Shown: positions 22,965-30,892 of the stretch, in pieces
How the letters are laid out: every line of letters starts with the position of its first letter
Numbering within the stretch: the first letter of the stretch is position 1
Assembly: GCA_949291945.1 (NCBI GenBank)
Contig: CASEXH010000005.1
Location: 62,001 to 126,000 of the forward strand
DNA length: 64,000 nucleotides
Direction: 5' to 3'
Source of the DNA: an uncultured Bacillota bacterium
GTDB taxonomy: Bacteria; Bacillota; Clostridia; Lachnospirales; Lachnospiraceae
The notes under the pieces: generated by a model
The model's database searches: none
Told to the model about the DNA's origin: nothing
What the model saw: only the letters and a program-made list of their open reading frames with translations
Position numbers and translations under genes: made by a program

Positions 22965-25826
22965 TTGGATAAAATTAGTGTACATCTATTAGGCAGGCCA
23001 TATGTAGAAGTAAATGAAAAAAGAGTAAACTTTCCATATAAGAAAGCAGAAGGTTTTTTCTATTATCTTTGCGTGAAAAAAAATGTTACCAGAGAAGAGA
23101 TCATTTATGTTTTATGGGGAGCGGACAATGAAAATGTAGGGAGAAAAAATCTCAGGGAAGCTGTTTATCAGATAAAAAAGCTGCTGGGCAAAGAAATCCT
23201 GGTAACTGAGGGACACACAGGAATTGCTATGAATCCGGAATGCCCTGTGCAGATTGACTGGGACAATGTGGGAGAGGATTATATTCCGGAGCATGAGGAG
23301 GAAGGGTTTTTGGCTCATTTTCATATTAAAAACTGTTATGAATTTGAAGAATGGGTATCCTCTATGCAGGAACAATATGACCAGCGTATCAGGGTAACTG
23401 TGAAAAAAAAGCTGAGCGAGGCAAATACCCATAAGGATATGGGGCAGATTCAGAAATATAGCAATATGCTGATCCGCCAGGATCCGTATAATGAAGAGCT
23501 TTACTATGAAATCATGGAAATCTATGCTGCAGGCGGAAATTATAACATGGCCATCAAGCTCTATTATGATCTGGAGAAAATCTTGGCAGAAGATCTGGGG
23601 GTAGAACCTTCCGGAGAGATTACCCAGCTTTTTCACCGGATTTTTAATGTAAAAGGAAATGTGACCCAGCCGGGAGACAGCTGGAATCTGTCTTTTGTGG
23701 GAAGAACGGAAGAAATCTATCTGATCAGTCAGTGCATAAATGGATTTGGTCCGTCGGGAATTCCGCAGTGTGTAGCGATCGCCGGAGAAGAAGGGGTTGG
23801 GAAGACTGCTCTTTTGAATAAAGCTGCCCAGATGCTGAAGGGTTATCAGAGACTTACTCTCCAGGCAAATTGTTATCAGGAGGAAAAAGAATTTTATCTC
23901 AGACCCTGGAATGATATCTTCTGGGAAATGGAACAATGTGCGGAAAACGGCATGTTTGATCAGGATTTGATCCGTGAGGAGAAAAAGCAGATTCACCAGT
24001 TGGTCCAGGGAGCTTCAGAGGAGAAAAAGAGCGGACGGGAACAGCCTGCTTTCCAGAGTATTGAGCGCATTACTATCGAAATGTGCAGGAAAATTACCCA
24101 GAGCCACAAACTGGTGATTTTCTTTGATGATATTCAATGGATGGACACCATGAGTTTTCAGCTTCTGAACCGGCTTCTTCTTACAGTGGGAACAGACAAA
24201 ATTCTGGTGATCTGTACGTATGACCAGAACTGTGATCAGGAGATCATGGAAGCCCTGGAGAGGCTGATCCGTCAGGATCTTCTCAGGATCATTCCGCTGG
24301 AGCCTTTTACAAAGCAGGAAACCTGGGAACTCCTTCATCGTTTTCTGCCCCAGTTGGACGGGGAGGAGAAGAAGAGGGAACAGATATATGAGATGACAGA
24401 CGGGAATGCTTTCTTTTTGATGGAAATGATCAATTATATCAAAGAAAAGGGATTTACCCTTGAAATCTCTCCAAAAGCTCATAATGTGATAAAGGCAAGA
24501 CTGGGGGGGCTGCCGGAGATTGAAAACAGGGTGCTGGATTGTATGTCTGTTTTTCCGGAGAAGATTGCCATTGAAGAACTGGAGCTTCTTCTTCCAGATA
24601 CGGACAGACTGACCCTTATCCGTGTGCTGGAAAAACTCCAGGAAAGGCATTTGATAAAGGAAAGTCTTATTGGGTGGAACATTTATTATGAATTTTTCCA
24701 CCGGGTTTTCCGGGAGTATATTTATGAACGGCAGAGCCAGGGACAGAGACGTCTGTATCATCAGATGCTGGCGGAGTATTATGAAAATCAGGGAAAAGGA
24801 AAAATGAATTTTCCGGGGCTTCCTATGACCATCTATCATTATGAAAAATGTCATAACCGAGCCAAGGTATATGAGTATAAAATTACTTATCTCAGTGAAT
24901 ACTATACCCTGGTCAATGAAAACTTTCCTATTCTTCATTGGGAAATGGAAGAGGAGGAAGAGGAACAGTTCCTGATGGCAGGCGCATCCCAGATCATGGA
25001 TCTGGCGGAAGAGGTCATACGCCTTTCTGATACTTCACCCAAGGTTCGGGATATGAAAATGAAGATGTATTATGTCAAGGGAAGATATAATATTGCCCAG
25101 GGAGAATATGAGTCGGGAATAGCCTGTATTAAACAGAGTATTCTTCTGGCTGAGGAACTGAAGAATAAAACAACTCTTCTGAACAGTTATAAGCAGATGT
25201 GTTTTTACGGAATACAGGTGGAAGAGCCGGAACTGGTAAAGGAATATCTGGATAAAGGCTTTGCTCTTCTTAAAGAGGGAGAGAAAGAGGCCCAGGGAGT
25301 TTTTACAAGGCTGCTGGGATGGTATTATTTATACAGGAAAGACTATAAGAAAGCAGAAGAAAGTTTTCGCCAGGCAATTAAAATCTTCCAGATGCCAGAG
25401 TCGGAAGAAGGCTGTTTCCATATCAGTATAGCTGCCTGCTACGGCTATCTGGGAGATTTATACCGGGAGCAGGGAGAACTGGAACATGCGGCGGAATATT
25501 ATGAAAAGGCTCTGGAGACAGGAACCGATAAGGTGATGGCTAATGGGCTGGGACAGTTTTATTCAGGACTGGGCCAGGTTCGTCTCCTTCAGGGAGAATA
25601 TGGAGAAGGAGAAAAATATCTTCTTCGGGCGATAGAGTGCCTGAAACGTCATGGATATTACTGGGGAAGAGAAAAGGCAGAGGCTTATCTGGCCATGCTT
25701 TTACTGAAAGAAGGGAGAGTGGAGGAAGCAAGAAGCTATTATGAGGAAAGCAGGAAGATTTCAAAAAAAATAAAAAATCCTTCTACAGAAATGCTTTTGC
25801 AGGAAATGGAGAAAGATTTTATTTGA
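22965..25826 (+). CDS. SARP/AfsR-like transcriptional activator with ATPase and TPR domains
   Basis: A 953-residue regulator. The order is an OmpR-type winged helix (about residues 1-95), a BTAD domain (about 97-228), an AAA/STAND ATPase (Walker A GEEGVGKT, residues 274-281; Walker B VIFFDDIQWMD near 390) and TPR-like helical repeats (about 640-940). This is the large SARP/AfsR-DnrI architecture, also seen in MalT-like switches. The start is a TTG at 22965 with AAAGGGA about 9 bases upstream; the nearby ATG at 22957 is out of frame. A terminator follows, then hutH. The hutH promoter has an 11-bp direct repeat of the SARP type, so this protein probably activates hutH-nhaC. The ligand is unknown. 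Confidence 0.87.
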   Translation: MDKISVHLLGRPYVEVNEKRVNFPYKKAEGFFYYLCVKKNVTREEIIYVLWGADNENVGRKNLREAVYQIKKLLGKEILVTEGHTGIAMNPECPVQIDWDNVGEDYIPEHEEEGFLAHFHIKNCYEFEEWVSSMQEQYDQRIRVTVKKKLSEANTHKDMGQIQKYSNMLIRQDPYNEELYYEIMEIYAAGGNYNMAIKLYYDLEKILAEDLGVEPSGEITQLFHRIFNVKGNVTQPGDSWNLSFVGRTEEIYLISQCINGFGPSGIPQCVAIAGEEGVGKTALLNKAAQMLKGYQRLTLQANCYQEEKEFYLRPWNDIFWEMEQCAENGMFDQDLIREEKKQIHQLVQGASEEKKSGREQPAFQSIERITIEMCRKITQSHKLVIFFDDIQWMDTMSFQLLNRLLLTVGTDKILVICTYDQNCDQEIMEALERLIRQDLLRIIPLEPFTKQETWELLHRFLPQLDGEEKKREQIYEMTDGNAFFLMEMINYIKEKGFTLEISPKAHNVIKARLGGLPEIENRVLDCMSVFPEKIAIEELELLLPDTDRLTLIRVLEKLQERHLIKESLIGWNIYYEFFHRVFREYIYERQSQGQRRLYHQMLAEYYENQGKGKMNFPGLPMTIYHYEKCHNRAKVYEYKITYLSEYYTLVNENFPILHWEMEEEEEEQFLMAGASQIMDLAEEVIRLSDTSPKVRDMKMKMYYVKGRYNIAQGEYESGIACIKQSILLAEELKNKTTLLNSYKQMCFYGIQVEEPELVKEYLDKGFALLKEGEKEAQGVFTRLLGWYYLYRKDYKKAEESFRQAIKIFQMPESEEGCFHISIAACYGYLGDLYREQGELEHAAEYYEKALETGTDKVMANGLGQFYSGLGQVRLLQGEYGEGEKYLLRAIECLKRHGYYWGREKAEAYLAMLLLKEGRVEEARSYYEESRKISKKIKNPSTEMLLQEMEKDFI

Positions 25827-25836
25827 AGGACTGACG

Positions 25837-25873
25837 AAAGACCGCCGGAAATACTGTACCGGCGGTCTTTTTG
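25837..25873 (+). terminator. Terminator after the SARP-like regulator
   Basis: AAAGACCGCCGG (25837-25848) pairs perfectly with CCGGCGGTCTTT (25859-25870), followed by TTT. Confidence 0.92.
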
Positions 25874-26012
25874 ATGCTTTCCAAAGATGAAGTTTTAAAG
25901 AGATAATTTGGTAAAAATGCGCATAGATAACAAAGTAATAAAAGAGAAAATGAATAAAAATAACAAAGGTGGGCGGAAAATAACGAGAATATATTATGCA
26001 AAATGCTGCTCA

Positions 26013-26062
26013 TTGACGATTTTTAGACGCTGAGAACTGTATAATTTTTTATATACTATAAT
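26013..26062 (+). promoter_or_regulatory. hutH promoter with a SARP-type direct repeat
   Basis: TTGACGA (26013-26019) and TAGACGC (26024-26030) are offset by 11 bases, one helical turn. The second ends 9 bases before a perfect TATAAT (26040-26045). A standard -35 at 17-base distance is missing, because the TTGACG lies 21 bases from TATAAT. Heptamer repeats at 11-bp spacing about 8 bp from the -10 are the known binding layout of SARP activators. A second TATAAT overlaps 26057-26062. Regulation by the upstream SARP-like protein is inference. Confidence 0.5.
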
Positions 26063-26081
26063 AAGGAAAAGAGGGTGTGAT

Positions 26082-27617
26082 ATGAGTAACATAATGATTA
26101 CGGGAAATGACCTGACACTGGATCAGATCGCAGCCATCTGTCGGGGACATGCCAAGATTGAATTGGCCCAGGAGGCAAAGAGTCAGATTATTGAATCCAG
26201 AAAAGTAGTGGATCAGTTGGTGGAAGATGAAAAGGTTGTGTACGGAATTACTACCGGATTCGGTAAATTCAGTGATGTGGTGATCTCCCACGACCAGTGC
26301 ATGGCCCTCCAGAAAAATCTGATCATTACCCATGCGGTAGGCGCAGGAAATCCCTTTAGAGAAGATATTGCCAGAGGGATCATGCTTTTGAGGATCAATA
26401 ACCTGGTGAAAGGCTTTTCCGGAATCCGTCTGGAGACGGTGCAGACCATGGTAGATATGCTGAATAAAGGAGTAACTCCCTTTATTCCAGAGAAAGGTTC
26501 TCTGGGAGCTTCCGGCGACCTGGCGCCTCTGTCTCATATGGTACTTCCTATGCTGGGCTTAGGAATGGCTTATTATGAGGGAGAATTGTTGCCTGGAGCG
26601 GAAGCTATGAAACGTGCAGGAATACCTACCATTGAACTGTATGCAAAAGAAGGCCTGGCACTGAATAATGGTACCCAGGCAATGACTTCTGCGGGAGCTT
26701 TGGCGGTTTATGATGCTTTAAATCTGCTGAAAGTTGCAGATATCGCCGATGCTCTGTGCTTTGAGGCCCAGAACGGCGTAGTGGATGCTCTGGACCCAAG
26801 AGTCCATCAGGTGCGTCCTCACTCCGGACAGCTGGCAACGGCCAGAAACCTGTTAAGACTGCTGGAAGGAAGCAAGAATACCACTCGTCAGGGAGAAATC
26901 CGGGTGCAGGACGCTTATTCCTTAAGATGCTCACCGCAGATCCACGGAGCAAGCAAGGATGCGATCAATTATGTCCTGGATAAGGTAAATATTGAGATCA
27001 ACTCTGTTACAGATAACCCAATCATCTTTAAAGAAGACCAGGCGGGAATTTCAGGCGGAAATTTCCACGGACAGCCTATGGCTTTAAGTTTTGACTTCCT
27101 GGGGATCGGCCTGGCAGAACTTGCCAATGTGTCTGAGAGAAGGATTGAACGTCTTGTAAATCCTGCTTACAGCAACCTGCCGGCATTTTTGACACCACAT
27201 GGCGGCGTGTGTTCAGGATTTATGATCGTACAATACTCTGCGGCAGCTCTTGTATCGGAAAACAAAGTGCTGGCACATCCGGCTTCTGTTGACAGTATTC
27301 CGTCTTCTGCAGGACAGGAGGACCATGTATCTATGGGTACGATCGCAGCGAGAAAAGCAGGGGAGATTGGCGGAAATGTTAGAAGAGTGCTGGCTATGGA
27401 GCTTATGGTTGCCTGTCAGGGCATTGATATGAGGGGAAATAAAGGCCTTGGAAAAGGCACTCAGGCTGCTTATGATCTGGTGCGCAGTAAGGTAGCAACT
27501 CTGGACGAAGACAGAGAGCTGTATGGCGACATTAATTACTGTGAAGAAATCATCAAAGACGGCTCTCTGATCAAAGCAGTAGAAGAAGCTATCGGCGGGG
27601 AGATTGAGACAAGATAA
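26082..27617 (+). CDS. hutH: Histidine ammonia-lyase
   Basis: A 511-residue HAL with every key motif intact: VVYGITTGFGKF (Tyr54), GSLGASGDLAPLSH with the MIO-forming Ala143-Ser144-Gly145, RCSPQIHGA, SGGNFHGQP and HPASVDSIPSSAGQEDH. It converts histidine to urocanate and ammonia. The GAGGGTG site precedes the ATG. The usual hut partners (hutU, hutI, hutG or ftcD) are not in the window; instead an NhaC-family transporter follows. Acting on another aromatic amino acid is possible, but the motifs favour histidine. Confidence 0.9.
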   Translation: MSNIMITGNDLTLDQIAAICRGHAKIELAQEAKSQIIESRKVVDQLVEDEKVVYGITTGFGKFSDVVISHDQCMALQKNLIITHAVGAGNPFREDIARGIMLLRINNLVKGFSGIRLETVQTMVDMLNKGVTPFIPEKGSLGASGDLAPLSHMVLPMLGLGMAYYEGELLPGAEAMKRAGIPTIELYAKEGLALNNGTQAMTSAGALAVYDALNLLKVADIADALCFEAQNGVVDALDPRVHQVRPHSGQLATARNLLRLLEGSKNTTRQGEIRVQDAYSLRCSPQIHGASKDAINYVLDKVNIEINSVTDNPIIFKEDQAGISGGNFHGQPMALSFDFLGIGLAELANVSERRIERLVNPAYSNLPAFLTPHGGVCSGFMIVQYSAAALVSENKVLAHPASVDSIPSSAGQEDHVSMGTIAARKAGEIGGNVRRVLAMELMVACQGIDMRGNKGLGKGTQAAYDLVRSKVATLDEDRELYGDINYCEEIIKDGSLIKAVEEAIGGEIETR

Positions 27618-27647
27618 GCTCTGAAACGAAAAAAGGAGGAAAGTATT

Positions 27648-29186
27648 ATGGGAGAAAACGCAAAAAAAGAACGGTCGGTTCGCCTGCCCAATGTATTTGA
27701 GGCAGTCCTGCCCATTTTGGTTATGATGGTATTGATGATCTATGGATTTGTCGGGGGCGGAGATTATACAGATGCCCATATGCCCCTGGTAATTTCTATT
27801 GCAGTGGCCTGCATCATCGGTGCCCTTTGCGGACACAGCTTTTCGGATATGCTGGCCGGTATGCTGGACCGGCTGAATGCCACCATGGAAGCAATCCTGA
27901 TCTTATGTACCGTTGGTATCCTGGTTGCCACATTTATTATGTCAGGCACTATTCCGGCTCTGATCTATTACGGACTGGATCTTCTGACGCCAAGCCTGTT
28001 CCTGCCGGTAGGATGTCTGATGGTTTCTATCGTCAGCCTGGCCTGCGGCTCTTCCTGGACAGCAACCGCTACCATCGGAATTGCTTTCCTGGGAATTGGT
28101 GCCGGACTGGGAATTAATCCGGCTCTGACAGCAGGTATGGTAATTTCAGGCGCTTATGTGGGAGATAAATTTTCTCCTCTGTCTGATACTACAAACCTGG
28201 CGGCGGCAGTGGCTCAGACAGGACTGTTTGACCATGTAACTGCTATGGTTTCTACCACAGCTCCTACCTTTGTGATCGCACTGATTTTATATACGATCCT
28301 GGGACTGAATATTGATACATCTAACTTTGATGCTTCTGTGGCTACAGATTTGCAGCATGCTCTGGCAGAAGGATTCAACCTGAATCCGTTGGTACTTCTG
28401 CCCATTGCGGTGATCATTATCGTGTGTATTTTGAAAATGCCGGGGTTGGTTGGGATCGCTATCTCTGTAGGCGTTGGTATCCTCTGCACTATGATCTTCC
28501 AGGGAATGCACAGTGTCAGCGACCTGTTCAATACCTTACATTATGGTATCACTCTGGAGTCATCCAACGACCTGGCAAATGAGCTGCTGAGCCGAGGCGG
28601 CATGGACAGTCAGATGTGGACCATCAACCTGATCCTGCTGGCAGTTGCCTATGGCGGTGCTCTGGAACGCTGCGGCTGTATCGAAACCTTGTTTGGTAGA
28701 CTGAAACATAAACTCCACTCTGTTGGAAGCCTGATCCTTGCCACACTGCTGACTTCTCTGTTCTGCGACGCTACCATGTGCGACCAGTTCCTGGGAATCG
28801 GCGTACCTGCTCCATTGTATATGGATAAATATGATGAGATGGGACTGGGAAGGAATATGCTTTCCAGAACCCTGGAGGACTGCGGGACTCTCTGGGCGGT
28901 TATGTTCCCATGGACGGGCTGCGGTGCTTATCAGATGGGAGTTTTGGGAGTACATCCTTTTGCCTACTTCCCATTTGCCTTTGTAAATCTGCTGAATCCC
29001 ATCTATGCGGCTATTACCGCATTCCTGGGCAGAAATATTTTCTGGGCAGACGGTGCCTACACCAATATTTTAGGTAAGACCAAAATGCATAAACCAGCAG
29101 GAGCTCCGGAAGAAGCCCATGAGCAGGCTGTTAAGAATCTGAATGCTCTTCGTGAGGCTGGAAAAGCTCCGAAGGTTCAGGCATAG
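27648..29186 (+). CDS. NhaC-family Na+/H+ antiporter-like transporter
   Basis: A 512-residue membrane protein with about 11-13 hydrophobic segments and family landmarks such as GDKFSPLSDTTNLA and GTLWAVMFPWTGCGAY. NhaC-type proteins exchange Na+ for H+; some relatives exchange organic acids or amino acids. It follows hutH by 30 bases with an AAAGGAGG site, so the two are cotranscribed. In this setting it may take up histidine or exchange it for urocanate; this is inferred from context only. Confidence 0.85.
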   Translation: MGENAKKERSVRLPNVFEAVLPILVMMVLMIYGFVGGGDYTDAHMPLVISIAVACIIGALCGHSFSDMLAGMLDRLNATMEAILILCTVGILVATFIMSGTIPALIYYGLDLLTPSLFLPVGCLMVSIVSLACGSSWTATATIGIAFLGIGAGLGINPALTAGMVISGAYVGDKFSPLSDTTNLAAAVAQTGLFDHVTAMVSTTAPTFVIALILYTILGLNIDTSNFDASVATDLQHALAEGFNLNPLVLLPIAVIIIVCILKMPGLVGIAISVGVGILCTMIFQGMHSVSDLFNTLHYGITLESSNDLANELLSRGGMDSQMWTINLILLAVAYGGALERCGCIETLFGRLKHKLHSVGSLILATLLTSLFCDATMCDQFLGIGVPAPLYMDKYDEMGLGRNMLSRTLEDCGTLWAVMFPWTGCGAYQMGVLGVHPFAYFPFAFVNLLNPIYAAITAFLGRNIFWADGAYTNILGKTKMHKPAGAPEEAHEQAVKNLNALREAGKAPKVQA

Positions 29187-29221
29187 TTGAATTGTAAGAT
29201 CGTTTTGAAAGGAGTAACATT

Positions 29222-29698
29222 GTGAGTGCGCAACATCTTCCCTGGGAATCTTTAGAAACCCCGATTTATTACCCGAAAGAGCTGAAACCACGGAAGAGGT
29301 GGGTATATACGGGAGGTTGGATCCTGTCGGCAGCGCTGATTCTGGGCGGGATCATTACCCCTTACCGTATACTGCTTCTGTTTGCCATTCTGTACATATT
29401 GACTCTGCTTATGGAGAAAGATGTGGCGGTAACGGAGAGGGGACTGGAAATCTATTATCAGATGAAGATCACCACTCACTATGATTTCTGGCAATGGAAG
29501 GAGATAGATTCTCTTCTGCTGGAAGACCGGAACCAGCCGGGGCTTCTAGCACTGCATTTCGTCAGAGGAAACAGGAGCAAACGTTTCTTTTTTTCCAAGG
29601 CGGATGCGAAGCAGATCCAGGTCCTGGCCAGAAAGAAAAACTCCAGGATACGGACAGCAGATGTAAAGGCGAAGAACGGAAATATAAAGAAAAGATAA
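29222..29698 (+). CDS. Small membrane protein of unknown function
   Basis: A 158-residue protein with two close hydrophobic helices (about residues 31-47 and 49-64), then a soluble C-terminal domain of about 90 residues with several aromatic-rich strands resembling a bacterial PH-like fold (YDFWQWKEIDSLLL). The start is GTG at 29222 with GGAGTAAC upstream. It follows the NhaC gene by 35 bases and could be cotranscribed. Fold assignment is a guess; function unknown. Confidence 0.6.
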   Translation: MSAQHLPWESLETPIYYPKELKPRKRWVYTGGWILSAALILGGIITPYRILLLFAILYILTLLMEKDVAVTERGLEIYYQMKITTHYDFWQWKEIDSLLLEDRNQPGLLALHFVRGNRSKRFFFSKADAKQIQVLARKKNSRIRTADVKAKNGNIKKR

Positions 29699-29799
29699 TC
29701 TATACAAATTTACTCTGGTAACGGAGAGGAAAGTGTGGTAGACTAAGGACAGTCCCAAGGGACTGAAAAAACATTTATATTTATAGGAGGTACTGAAAA

Positions 29800-29961
29800 G
29801 TGCAGAAATATGTATGTGAACCTTGCGGATATGTATATGATCCTGAAGTCGGTGATCCAGATAACGGAATCGCACCTGGAACTGCTTTTGAAGATCTGCC
29901 GGAAGACTGGGTCTGCCCAATCTGCGGTGTAGGCAAAGAGGAGTTTGCTCCGGAAGAGTAA
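29800..29961 (+). CDS. Rubredoxin
   Basis: A 53-residue protein with GTG start and AGGAGG 9 bases upstream. The two iron-binding loops are present: CEPCGYVYD near residue 6 and [11 protein letters not shown] near residue 39, with the [11 protein letters not shown] segment between. It binds one Fe(Cys)4 and transfers single electrons in the cytoplasm, often to oxygen or peroxide detoxifying enzymes in anaerobes. It is a stand-alone gene with its own terminator. Length and motifs are fully normal. Confidence 0.95.
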   Translation: MQKYVCEPCGYVYDPEVGDPDNGIAPGTAFEDLPEDWVCPICGVGKEEFAPEE

Positions 29962-29974
29962 TATGAACAAGAAG

Positions 29975-30023
29975 AAGCCCTGCAGGAATCTGTCGGAAGA
30001 CAGAAAGCTCTGCAGGGCTTTTT
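29975..30023 (+). terminator. Terminator after rubredoxin
   Basis: AAGCCCTGCAG (29975-29985) pairs with CTGCAGGGCTT (30010-30020), followed by TTTC. It marks the left border of the CRISPR-Cas region. Confidence 0.85.
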
Positions 30024-30160
30024 CTATGCACAAACCACTGTAGCTAATGAATAGAAACGGCAATGGTAATTTTTGTAAATTATCCTTAGAAGGGCTAGCT
30101 GTTGGTTTGTTTATTTGATACAATAGCTATATTATTATGTATAGAAAAGCAGGACAGAAT

Positions 30161-30889
30161 ATGCAAAAAATTATTTTGAAAATCCAGGGAAATGATATAA
30201 ATATTCATAAAGCTTCAAGATTTCACGGGTGGTTGATGGAACAAGTAGATGGAGATTATGCATTGCGCCTTCACACTGAGCCACTTAGGCCATTCAGCCA
30301 ATATTTATATGGAAATGGAGAAAAATGGGAGTGGCATATCCATACGCTAACATCTGAGGCTGATGAAAAAATAGGAAATTTGATTTTACAAAAGAAAGAA
30401 ATCCTCCTTGAATCGTCAAATACACCTATCCGAATTTTAGAAAAAAAATGGGAGGAGGAAAGTATAGATGACTTACTAAAGAAAACTTATTTTACAGATT
30501 CTCCAGATATCTGCACAGTAGAGTTTCTTACACCGACTTCTTTTAAAAGACAGGGGAAATATTTGATTTTTCCAGAAGTAAAGTTGATTTTTCAAAGTCT
30601 TTTACAAAAATTTGCCGCATGTGATTATGAGGTTTCATTTGGAGATGGAGATATCCTGACAGAAATTCAGAATAAAGTTGAAATTATAGATTATAGGCTG
30701 AGAACAAAGAAATTTTATCTGGAAGGAACAGGGATAAAAGGCTTCCAGGGAAATATAAGATTTAAGATATATGGATCTCAGGCATTTATTAATATGGTTA
30801 ATTTTTTGTTGCATTTCGGCGGTTATGCCGGGATCGGAATAAAGACGGCTCTCGGTATGGGAGCTGCTCAAATATCAGAAAGAAGGTAA
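30161..30889 (+). CDS. cas6: CRISPR-associated endoribonuclease Cas6
   Basis: A 242-residue Cas6. The C-terminal half ends with the glycine-rich RNA-binding loop GGYAGIGIKTALGMGAAQI, the hallmark of the family. Cas6 cuts the CRISPR transcript inside each repeat, leaving an 8-base 5' handle, here expected to be ACGGAAAC. The ATG at 30161 gives the normal N-terminus; an in-frame ATG at 30137 adds 8 residues and cannot be excluded. It heads the type III-A operon and lies 3 bases before cas10. Base composition is clearly more AT-rich than the genes to the left, suggesting horizontal acquisition of the locus. Confidence 0.86.
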   Translation: MQKIILKIQGNDINIHKASRFHGWLMEQVDGDYALRLHTEPLRPFSQYLYGNGEKWEWHIHTLTSEADEKIGNLILQKKEILLESSNTPIRILEKKWEEESIDDLLKKTYFTDSPDICTVEFLTPTSFKRQGKYLIFPEVKLIFQSLLQKFAACDYEVSFGDGDILTEIQNKVEIIDYRLRTKKFYLEGTGIKGFQGNIRFKIYGSQAFINMVNFLLHFGGYAGIGIKTALGMGAAQISERR

Positions 30890-30892
30890 GAT

